From JBKQWK01 sp052139595 (GTDB lineage Bacteria; Actinomycetota; Thermoleophilia; UBA2241), in contig JBKQWK010000247.1 in NCBI GenBank assembly GCA_052139595.1, positions 1-14,249 of the forward strand: DNA of 14,249 nucleotides, in the 5' to 3' direction. Of the stretch, positions 1 through 4,837 are shown piece after piece. The notes under the pieces were generated by a model. That model was not told where the DNA came from and ran no database searches. It saw nothing but the letters and a program-made list of their open reading frames with translations. The stretch's first letter is position 1. Each line of letters begins with the position of its first letter. Both the position numbers and the translations under genes were made by a program.

Positions 1-226
1 CGAGGGATTCCAGCGTGTCAAGATTGTCGTCAGTGGCGGCTTCAACCCGGATCGCATTCGCGCCTTCGAGGCTGCCGGGGTGCCTGCCGATGCCTACGGA
101 GTCGGCAGCAGCTTATTGCGTGGCAACACGGATTTCACTGCCGACGTGGTCGTGGTTGACGGCAAACCCTGTGCCAAGGCGGGTCGCGGCGAACGGCCCA
201 ATCCGCGTCTCGAGGTGGTCGAGTAG
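1..226 (+). CDS. pncB: Nicotinate phosphoribosyltransferase, C-terminal fragment
   Basis: Only the last 74 codons are present, entering from the left edge in frame 2 and ending at TAG 224-226. The fragment reads EGFQRVKIVVSGGFNPDRI, then a stretch with AGVPADAYGVGSSL. The 'VSGG(F/L)NPxxI...FExAGVPxDxYGVGSSL' pattern is typical of the C-terminal part of the nicotinate phosphoribosyltransferase barrel, where the SGG and GVGSS loops bind phosphate. The enzyme makes nicotinate mononucleotide from nicotinate and PRPP with ATP hydrolysis, in the cytoplasm. The following gene is a nicotinamidase on the same strand about 100 bp downstream, the enzyme that supplies nicotinate, so the pair forms the Preiss-Handler salvage route. 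A quinolinate phosphoribosyltransferase is less likely because of the GVGSSL context and the neighbour. The N-terminus is outside the window. Confidence 0.85.
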   Translation, partial: EGFQRVKIVVSGGFNPDRIRAFEAAGVPADAYGVGSSLLRGNTDFTADVVVVDGKPCAKAGRGERPNPRLEVVE

Positions 227-248
227 CGGCTGCGGCAGCGCGTCGAAC

Positions 249-282
249 GCACTGGCAGTGCACTGAGGATGCTGGCACTGGC
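249..282. repeat. Cluster of CACTG half-sites between pncB and pncA
   Basis: The pncB-pncA gap contains GCACTGGCAGTGC (249-261), a perfect odd-length palindrome, overlapping CAGTGCACTG (256-265), a second perfect palindrome. GCACTGGC at 249-256 recurs at 275-282. Four CACTG/CAGTG half-sites thus lie within 31 bp. The palindrome arms are too close to make a good RNA hairpin, so a protein-binding site is the likelier reading, but no known NAD regulator motif is recognised. Confidence 0.35.
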
Positions 283-326
283 GTCCTACAGGCGTGGTCG
301 TCGTACCGCTGGGGAAGAGAGACGAC

Positions 327-857
327 ATGAACGTCATCATTGTGGTCGATGTGCTCAACGGCTTCTGTGTGAGCGGTAACCTCGCCATTAAGCGACTGGC
401 GCGCGTCGTCCCCGGCATTCGCACCTACCTCGCACACGAGCTGGCCGCAGGGTCAAAGCCGATCTTCCTGGCTGACACCCACGTTGCCGATGACCCTGAG
501 TTCGCCATGTTTCCACCGCACTGCGTCGCTGGCTCAGGCGAGGAGGAGATCGTGGCCGAACTGCAACCGTTTGCGCAGCAGGCGCCGGTGGTGCGCAAAA
601 CTCGCTTCTCGGGGTTTTACCGCACGAATCTCGCCGATCTGCTGCTCGATCTGCACCCGGCGACGGTAGAAGTCGTTGGCGTTTGCACCGACATCTGCGT
701 CCTGCACACGGTCGCCGATTTGCGCAATCGCGACTATCCAGTCGTGGTCCATCGCGATCTGGTTGAGACGTATGACGCCCCCGGCCACGACGCCGATCAG
801 ATCAACCGGTGGGCGTTGGCGCACATGCGCGACATCCTGGGAGCGCGAATCAACTAG
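327..857 (+). CDS. pncA: Nicotinamidase / isochorismatase-family cysteine hydrolase
   Basis: The 176-residue cytoplasmic hydrolase is expected to deamidate nicotinamide to nicotinate, feeding the phosphoribosyltransferase encoded just upstream. The catalytic triad of the family is visible: D8 in VVDVLNGF, K91 in VVRKTRFSGF, and nucleophile C124 in GVCTDICVL, next to the usual cis-peptide region. D50 and H52 (ADTHVADDPEF) and H65 in FPPHCVAGS match the metal ligands of PncA proteins. The '(F/W)PxHCVxGS' segment favours nicotinamidase over isochorismatase. ATG 327 is preferred to an in-frame GTG at 294 because a purine-rich GGGGAAGAGAG lies just before it and the protein then begins directly with the first beta strand. 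The usual DxQNDF is DVLNGF here. The gene converges on the TPR gene, with only 19 bp between the two stops. Confidence 0.88.
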   Translation: MNVIIVVDVLNGFCVSGNLAIKRLARVVPGIRTYLAHELAAGSKPIFLADTHVADDPEFAMFPPHCVAGSGEEEIVAELQPFAQQAPVVRKTRFSGFYRTNLADLLLDLHPATVEVVGVCTDICVLHTVADLRNRDYPVVVHRDLVETYDAPGHDADQINRWALAHMRDILGARIN

Positions 858-876
858 AAGAGCGAGAGTGGAGAGG

Positions 877-1509
877 TCAGCTGCTGGGTGCGGTTGTGCT
901 GTCGTTATCGATGAGTTCGACGAACTCTTGCGACTCCTTGCCGATCTGCGAGGCGGGGTTTATTTGCGCCGCTTTCTTCCACTGACTGCGGGCGGCGCCG
1001 ATGTTCTGCTGCGAGAAGTAAATGATCGCCAAAGTGAAATGTGCCGCCTGATTTTCGGGTGCAGTAGCGAGCACGCTGTTCACGGCGCTTATCGCGTGAG
1101 CATCCTGGCCTTCGGCGTGCCAGATCATGGCCAGGCCAACGGTGGCGGCTGGGTCATTCGGTCGCAGGGCCAGATCGCTGTTGTACAGCTGGGTCGCTTG
1201 ATCGAATCGAGCCGCGAGAAAGTAGGCTTGGGCAAGAGCAAGTATGGCCGTCTGGTTCTTTGGGTTCCGGGCGTAGTTGGCCTCAAGTTGAGCAATTTTC
1301 TTCTTTAGGCTGGCGGATGTGTCGGCCATTGCCGCCTGCATTGGCGACAGGCTGGCTGACGCATGGCTGGCGGGCGACGGTGACTGACCGGGCTGAGCGC
1401 TGGATGCCGTCGCCGCCGTTGGGTCGGACGAGTGGCTGCCCAAGATGACAATCACAACGGCCAGCACGGCGGCGAGGGCAAGGCCGGCGAAGAGGTAGCG
1501 CTTCTTCAC
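877..1509 (-). CDS. Membrane-anchored tetratricopeptide (TPR) protein
   Basis: The 210-residue protein begins MKKRYLFAGLALAAV, a positively charged N-terminus followed by one hydrophobic helix (about residues 5-23). This is a signal anchor or uncleaved signal peptide that places the rest outside the membrane. A Ser/Ala/Pro-rich linker (about 24-60) leads to TPR-like helical repeats from about residue 67 to 187, with typical positions such as A..YF.AARFDQA, NDPAATVGLA and IIYFSQQNIGAA followed by W and NP. The repeats recall the TPR part of CcmI/CycH cytochrome c assembly proteins, but no other ccm gene is nearby, so the role is unknown. I chose GTG 1509 because AAAGGA lies 9 nt upstream; the in-frame TTG at 1518 would sit directly against that site. 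The gene is divergent from the Rrf2 gene. Confidence 0.78.
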   Translation of the reverse strand: MKKRYLFAGLALAAVLAVVIVILGSHSSDPTAATASSAQPGQSPSPASHASASLSPMQAAMADTSASLKKKIAQLEANYARNPKNQTAILALAQAYFLAARFDQATQLYNSDLALRPNDPAATVGLAMIWHAEGQDAHAISAVNSVLATAPENQAAHFTLAIIYFSQQNIGAARSQWKKAAQINPASQIGKESQEFVELIDNDSTTAPSS

Positions 1510-1614
1510 GCTGGACAATCCTTTGTGTGGGGCGCGGAGCCTGAGGACGTCAGTATAGCATCGGCTCCGTTAGGGGCGAGTCGTTCCAAGCTGTTGGATG
1601 CGCGAAACGGTGGT

Positions 1615-1644
1615 CGCTTAACAGGAGTTAACGAACGCTTAACA
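1615..1644. promoter_or_regulatory. Three helically phased TTAAC repeats (candidate PhoB/OmpR-type box)
   Basis: TTAAC occurs at 1618-1622, 1628-1632 and 1639-1643, which is every 10-11 bp and on one face of the helix. The outer two are part of an exact 9-bp direct repeat CGCTTAACA (1615-1623 and 1636-1644), 21 bp apart. The array ends 16 bp before the -35 of the rrf2 promoter. Direct repeats with about 11-bp period are the hallmark of PhoB/PhoP (OmpR-family) sites, and TTAACA-like units are known for Bacillus PhoP. The binding protein is not identified from the sequence. Confidence 0.45.
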
Positions 1645-1660
1645 ACGGCCCGACATCCTG

Positions 1661-1689
1661 TTGACGGGCGCCACCTCTGACTGTAGAGT
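1661..1689 (+). promoter_or_regulatory. Sigma70-like promoter of the rrf2 gene
   Basis: TTGACG (1661-1666) and TAGAGT (1684-1689) are separated by 17 bp, with a start expected near 1696. This leaves about 40 nt of leader before the ATG at 1736. TCTG at 1676-1679 and CAGA at 1694-1697 flank the -10 as a loose inverted repeat that could be a site for Rrf2 autoregulation, but the symmetry is weak. Confidence 0.6.
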
Positions 1690-1735
1690 TTAGCAGACAA
1701 AAATGGTCCGAACTAAGCTTGGTTCGAGGAGTCTT

Positions 1736-2170
1736 ATGGGTCTGCAGCTGACGCGTGGTGGTGAGTACGGCATTCGGGCCATGGCCTATCTGGCGCAGTT
1801 TCCCGTTGGCCATGTCTCGTCGCTGCGCGACGTCGGTGGCGCTCAGGACATTCCGGAAAGCTTTCTTGCCAAAATCTTCCAGAGTCTGGTGCACGCCGGT
1901 CTGGCTACCTCTCAGCGTGGCGCTCACGGCGGCTTCTCGTTGGCGCGTCCCGCCACCGAGGTTACCGTTCGCCAGGTCATTGAGGCCATCGACGGTCCCA
2001 TCTCGCTCAACGGCTGCGTTCTGTACCCGGACGACTGCTGTCGCAGCAGCGCCTGCGCGATGCACAAGGTCTGGGAGCAAGCCCAGGAGCGCATGATGGG
2101 GGTTCTCGACGACGTGTCGCTGGCACAACTCGTGCCGGCGGCGGCGCTGCCAACTGCCGTGCCCGCCTGA
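1736..2170 (+). CDS. Rrf2/IscR-family transcriptional regulator with Fe-S cysteines
   Basis: The 144-residue protein has the Rrf2 layout. MGLQLTRGGEYGIRAMAYLA begins the winged helix, IPESFLAKIFQSLVHAGLATSQRGAHGGF gives the recognition helix and wing (about 40-67), and ARPATEVTVRQVIEAIDGP leads to the cluster loop. Cysteines at 94, 101, 102 and 107 (C-x7-C-x4-C, or C-x6-C-x5-C) match the three-cysteine Fe-S site of IscR/NsrR-type members, so it probably senses iron-sulfur status, redox or nitric oxide. ATG 1736 is chosen over ATG 1703 because GAGGAG lies 4 nt before it and Rrf2 proteins start at this point. No isc, suf or cytochrome genes adjoin it, so its targets are not evident. It is convergent with galE and divergent from the TPR gene. 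Confidence 0.88.
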   Translation: MGLQLTRGGEYGIRAMAYLAQFPVGHVSSLRDVGGAQDIPESFLAKIFQSLVHAGLATSQRGAHGGFSLARPATEVTVRQVIEAIDGPISLNGCVLYPDDCCRSSACAMHKVWEQAQERMMGVLDDVSLAQLVPAAALPTAVPA

Positions 2171-2206
2171 CGGCGGCCGGCACAAGCGACGCGCTAGCAG
2201 GTAGGT

Positions 2207-2235
2207 GCGGCCGGCGATGAGGAACGCCGGCCTGC
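2207..2235. terminator. GC-rich hairpin between convergent rrf2 and galE
   Basis: GGCCGGCG (2209-2216) and CGCCGGCC (2225-2232) form a perfect 8-bp stem around an 8-nt loop, extended by two further pairs across a bulged T. It lies in the 90-bp gap between two convergent stop codons, where a bidirectional terminator is expected. Neither side has a T-tract, so termination may be incomplete or Rho-dependent. Confidence 0.5.
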
Positions 2236-2260
2236 GCTGGCGAGGCAGGTGCGGAGGGCG

Positions 2261-3226
2261 CTACTCCGCGTAACCGTCTGGGTGAGCACGCAGCCATTCC
2301 CAGGCGTCACTGACGCATTGCAGCAGGTGACGCCGCGGCTGCCAGTCGAGCGCTGTGTGTGCCCGCGCATTGCTGGCCACCAGCGTCGGTGGGTCGCCCG
2401 GCCGGCGAGCCGTAACCTGGCGTGATACTGGCCGGCCGGTGATCACCTCGACGGCCTCCAGCACCTCGAGCACGGAGTTGCCGGTGCCGGTGCCAAGATT
2501 GAAAATGCCGCTGCGTTCGGGCAGGCGCTCAAGAGCGCTGATATGCGCCTCGGCGAGGTCGACAACGTGCACGTAGTCGCGCACACAGGTGCCGTCGGCG
2601 GTGGGGTAATCGTCGCCGAAAACACGCAGGGGACGCTCGTCTCGCGCGGCGCGCAAGGCAAGTGGTATCAAGTGCGTCTCCGGTTCATGATGCTCGCCCC
2701 AGGCACCGTCGGCGCCGCAGGCGTTGAAGTAGCGCAGGATCGTCACAGCCAAGCCTCGTGCCGCCGCCTGCAGGACCGCTTCGGCGGCCAGTTTGGATTG
2801 ACCATAGGGGTTAATCGGCTGCAGCTCAGCCTTTTCACCAACGGGGACGCTGTCGGGAACGCCGTACACGGCAGCCGTCGACGAGAAGACGAGGCGGCCG
2901 ACGCCGCAGGCGACGGCCGCCTCCACTAGAGACTCAGTGCCATGCAGGTTGACGTCACTGTACAGTTCGGGCTGGGCGACGGATTCGCCGACCTCGGTCA
3001 GGGCCGCCATGTGTACGATCGCGTCGCAGAGATGCTGTTTCAGGGCGGCCTGCAGCGCCGCCTCATCACGCACGTCACCGCGCACGAAAGCTGCTCCAGT
3101 GGGGATTGCGGCGCGATGGCCGTGGGAGAGGTCGTCGAAAACCGTCACCTCGTGGCCCTGGGCCAAAAGGCGGGCGGTGATCACACTGCCGATGTAACCG
3201 GCGCCACCAGTAATAAGAACGCGCAT
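2261..3226 (-). CDS. galE: UDP-glucose 4-epimerase
   Basis: This 321-residue extended short-chain dehydrogenase interconverts UDP-glucose and UDP-galactose for cell-surface polysaccharide and galactose metabolism, using tightly bound NAD+. The N-terminal Rossmann motif is ITGGAGYIGS (5-14), followed by the acidic end of strand 2 (VFDDLSHGH, 29-37) and GDVRD. The catalytic residues are present: FSSTAAVYG (S116/T117), then Y141 and K145 in NPYGQSKLAAE. LRYFNACGAD (164-173) and the C-terminal substrate region with GDDYPTADGTCVRDYVHVVDLA (204-225) are classic GalE. The length is close to the usual 320-340. ATG 3226 fits the first residue of the Rossmann strand. No Shine-Dalgarno sequence is seen upstream; instead a promoter -10 lies 6 nt away (see 3233-3241). 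Some relatives act on other UDP-hexoses, which the sequence alone cannot exclude. Confidence 0.93.
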   Translation of the reverse strand: MRVLITGGAGYIGSVITARLLAQGHEVTVFDDLSHGHRAAIPTGAAFVRGDVRDEAALQAALKQHLCDAIVHMAALTEVGESVAQPELYSDVNLHGTESLVEAAVACGVGRLVFSSTAAVYGVPDSVPVGEKAELQPINPYGQSKLAAEAVLQAAARGLAVTILRYFNACGADGAWGEHHEPETHLIPLALRAARDERPLRVFGDDYPTADGTCVRDYVHVVDLAEAHISALERLPERSGIFNLGTGTGNSVLEVLEAVEVITGRPVSRQVTARRPGDPPTLVASNARAHTALDWQPRRHLLQCVSDAWEWLRAHPDGYAE

Positions 3227-3232
3227 TTCGTT

Positions 3233-3241
3233 ATCGTATCA
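3233..3241 (-). promoter_or_regulatory. Extended -10 of galE, leaderless geometry
   Basis: On the minus strand the sequence reads TGATACGAT: an extended -10 TGn followed by TACGAT (3233-3238). Only 6 nt (AACGAA) separate the hexamer from the galE ATG at 3226, so transcription should begin at or next to the A of the start codon. No ribosome binding site is visible and no clear -35 is found, which fits an extended -10 promoter. Confidence 0.5.
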
Positions 3242-3308
3242 GAGACGGCGGTGAACCTTTGCTTAGATTGAGGCAGGGGAGTCGCGCTCCTTCGGTATTG
3301 CTCACAAG

Positions 3309-3324
3309 GTACCCATGGGGGTAC
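3309..3324. promoter_or_regulatory. GTACCC-N4-GGGTAC inverted repeat, candidate CsoR/CstR-type operator
   Basis: GTACCC (3309-3314) and GGGTAC (3319-3324) form a perfect 6-bp inverted repeat around ATGG, in the galE/tlpA divergent gap. The TACCC...GGGGGTA pattern resembles operators of the CsoR/CstR family of copper and persulfide repressors. It lies between a weak TTGCTC (3298-3303) and TACTCT (3322-3327), an 18-bp spacing, so a bound repressor could cover that possible promoter. It also sits 15 bp upstream of the -35 of the second candidate promoter. No csoR gene is in the window. Confidence 0.4.
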
Positions 3325-3339
3325 TCTGTCAGGGTTCAC

Positions 3340-3369
3340 ATGACGCCTGAGGCGCGGCGCCGATATGAT
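3340..3369 (+). promoter_or_regulatory. Candidate promoter of tlpA-ccdA
   Basis: TATGAT (3364-3369, five of six consensus bases) is preceded at 18 bp by ATGACG (3340-3345, TGAC core). A start near 3376 would leave a leader of about 74 nt before the tlpA ATG, which has its own AGGAG at 3436-3440. Confidence 0.45.
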
Positions 3370-3449
3370 CCGCACCGTGCGCTCGGCGTGTTACCGTCGG
3401 TGTCCGTTGTTACGACGATACAGATGAATCAACTGAGGAGACCAACTGC

Positions 3450-3935
3450 ATGAGTGCGAAGAGGCTGGTCCTGATCATTGCGATTGCCGTGGCGGCGATC
3501 GCCGGCATGTGGGGGTACGCTCACTTTCGCAACAATGGCGCCGCTACCAAACAGCTGGTCGGGACGACGACCCAGGGCCAGTCGTTCAATCTCGCCGACG
3601 AGCACGGCAAGGTGGTCGTGATCAATTTCTTTGGTTCCTGGTGTGGCCCCTGTAATGAGGAGGCACCGCAACTGGCTGCCTTTGCCAAGGCTCACCCGAA
3701 TGTGGTCTTTCTCGGGGTCGCCAACGATCAGCCGGCGGCAGCCATCGCGTTCATGAAGAAGTACGGCCTCACCTACGCCGTCATCCCTGATCCTAACGGC
3801 ACAATTTTGAACTCGTGGGGCGTCTCCGGTGTGCCGACAACGGTGTTCATCAATACTCAGGGAGTCGAGAAAGCGCGGCTTGTCGGTGCGAACACGGAGG
3901 CCGGCTTCGAGATTGCCCTGCAGGGGGCGCAGTGA
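3450..3935 (+). CDS. TlpA-like membrane-anchored thioredoxin (thiol-disulfide oxidoreductase)
   Basis: The 161-residue protein starts MSAKRLVLIIAIAVAAIAGM, an N-terminal membrane anchor (about 5-23), so the thioredoxin domain faces the outside of the membrane. The domain follows the TlpA/ResA pattern: TTQGQSFNLAD, then VVVINFFGSWCGPCNEEAP with the redox pair C65 and C68, and the cis-proline loop GVPTTVFI (P129) followed by ANTEAGF. Such proteins reduce disulfides of exported proteins, for example apocytochrome c, with electrons from CcdA, which is encoded next. Start ATG 3450 has AGGAG 9 nt upstream. With only tlpA and ccdA present and no ResB/ResC or Ccm genes in view, the client proteins are unknown; extracellular oxidoreductases or cytochromes are possible. 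Confidence 0.88.
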   Translation: MSAKRLVLIIAIAVAAIAGMWGYAHFRNNGAATKQLVGTTTQGQSFNLADEHGKVVVINFFGSWCGPCNEEAPQLAAFAKAHPNVVFLGVANDQPAAAIAFMKKYGLTYAVIPDPNGTILNSWGVSGVPTTVFINTQGVEKARLVGANTEAGFEIALQGAQ

Positions 3936-3970
3936 GTGCACTGGGAAGCTCCGCCGGCGCCGGCGCAATC

Positions 3971-3984
3971 GCGCTGACCAGCGC
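3971..3984 (+). other. Small intercistronic stem-loop between tlpA and ccdA
   Basis: GCGCT-GACC-AGCGC forms a 5-bp stem with a tetraloop in the 69-nt gap. The surrounding CCGGCGC copies (3954-3966) can alternatively pair with GCGCCGG (3981-3987). There is no T-tract, so it is more likely an mRNA processing or stability element than a terminator. Confidence 0.3.
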
Positions 3985-4004
3985 CGGTTAGCCTGGCAGG
4001 CACC

Positions 4005-4724
4005 ATGTTTGCTGTTACCATTACATCGCTCTCTCTGGGGTCGCTGGGGCTGGCTTTTGCTGCCGGTCTGATCAGCTTCATATCACCGTGTGTTCTGCCG
4101 CTGCTGCCCGTGTACCTTTCGTACATCGGTGGCGTGGATGTGGACGAACTCAGGGCGGAGCGCCGCCATGTGCTCGGCGTGGCTCTGTTCTTCGTCGCTG
4201 GCTTCACGGTCGTCTTTGTGCTGCTCGGTTTTGGCGCTGGTGGTATCGGCAGTCTGCTGGTTGCTTATCGTCACCTGTTGACCATTGCCGCCGGTGTCTT
4301 TATCGCCATCAGCGGTCTTGTGGTTGCCGACGTTCTGCATCTTCCCGAGGTGATTCTGCCTCTGAACCCGCGCGGCGGCGGACGTTTGGGTGCCTTTGTC
4401 ACTGGCGCCGCCGTCGCGATTGCCTGGACGCCCTGTGTCGGCTACGTTCTCGGTGGCATTCTTGTCCTGGCGGGATCGGGTCACAGCGCCTGGCAAGGTG
4501 GCGTGCTCCTGCTCGTGTATTCCGCTGGGCTGGGTTTGCCGTTCGTGGCTGCGGCGCTGGCCTTCGACTGGGTTGCTGCCCGCACTGCCGTGATCAAGCA
4601 TCACTACCGCGCCGTGCAAGTCACGTCCGGCGGCCTGCTCGTTATTTTCGGCGTGCTGCTGGCAAGTGGTCTGCTCGACCGTTTTACCCATATGCTGCCC
4701 GGCGTCAGCCCGGGCGGCCTGTGA
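4005..4724 (+). CDS. ccdA: Cytochrome c biogenesis protein CcdA (transmembrane thiol reductase)
   Basis: The 239-residue integral membrane protein has six hydrophobic segments (roughly 12-34, 57-80, 90-112, 129-154, 163-187 and 205-227), the normal CcdA topology and size. The two redox cysteines sit in the signature motifs FISPCVLPLLPVY (C29) and AWTPCVGYVLGG (C144). CcdA passes electrons from cytoplasmic thioredoxin through the membrane to extracytoplasmic thioredoxin-like partners, and the TlpA-like gene 69 bp upstream is the evident partner. ATG 4005 is the first start after the in-frame stop at 3975; the ribosome site is weak (GGCAGG). A full DsbD is excluded because no periplasmic domains are fused. 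Confidence 0.92.
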   Translation: MFAVTITSLSLGSLGLAFAAGLISFISPCVLPLLPVYLSYIGGVDVDELRAERRHVLGVALFFVAGFTVVFVLLGFGAGGIGSLLVAYRHLLTIAAGVFIAISGLVVADVLHLPEVILPLNPRGGGRLGAFVTGAAVAIAWTPCVGYVLGGILVLAGSGHSAWQGGVLLLVYSAGLGLPFVAAALAFDWVAARTAVIKHHYRAVQVTSGGLLVIFGVLLASGLLDRFTHMLPGVSPGGL

Positions 4725-4732
4725 TAGCGCTG

Positions 4733-4749
4733 CCCGTGCTCACGACGGG
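4733..4749 (+). terminator. Weak hairpin after ccdA
   Basis: CCCGT (4733-4737) and ACGGG (4745-4749) form a 5-bp stem with a 7-nt loop, 8 bp after the ccdA stop codon. There is no T-tract. The position between ccdA and the next promoter is reasonable for a terminator, but the structure is weak. Confidence 0.25.
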
Positions 4750-4802
4750 TATCTGAGCGGGATCGCAGGCCAAGCTGGCTGGCGCTGGCTCGCGGCGACG
4801 GA

Positions 4803-4831
4803 CTGACGGGCGAGCGGCCGTTGGGTATGCT
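4803..4831 (+). promoter_or_regulatory. Promoter of the FAD/Fe-S dehydrogenase, leaderless geometry
   Basis: CTGACG (4803-4808) and TATGCT (4826-4831) are spaced by exactly 17 bp. The ATG at 4838 follows the -10 after only 6 nt (TAGTCG), so the predicted RNA start coincides with the start codon. No Shine-Dalgarno-like purine run lies before the ATG. This is the same layout as upstream of galE. Confidence 0.55.
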
Positions 4832-4837
4832 TAGTCG

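Noticed and set aside
676..1308. 210-codon plus-strand frame across pncA and the TPR gene
   Set aside because: It overlaps both genes and has a low-complexity, arginine/serine-rich product with no motif.
1510..1518. TTG 1518 as the start of the TPR protein
   Set aside because: The AAAGGA ribosome site abuts this codon, leaving no spacing; GTG 1509 has a 9-nt spacing.
1703..1735. ATG 1703 as the rrf2 start
   Set aside because: It lacks a ribosome site, is only a few bases from the predicted RNA start, and would add residues absent from Rrf2 proteins.
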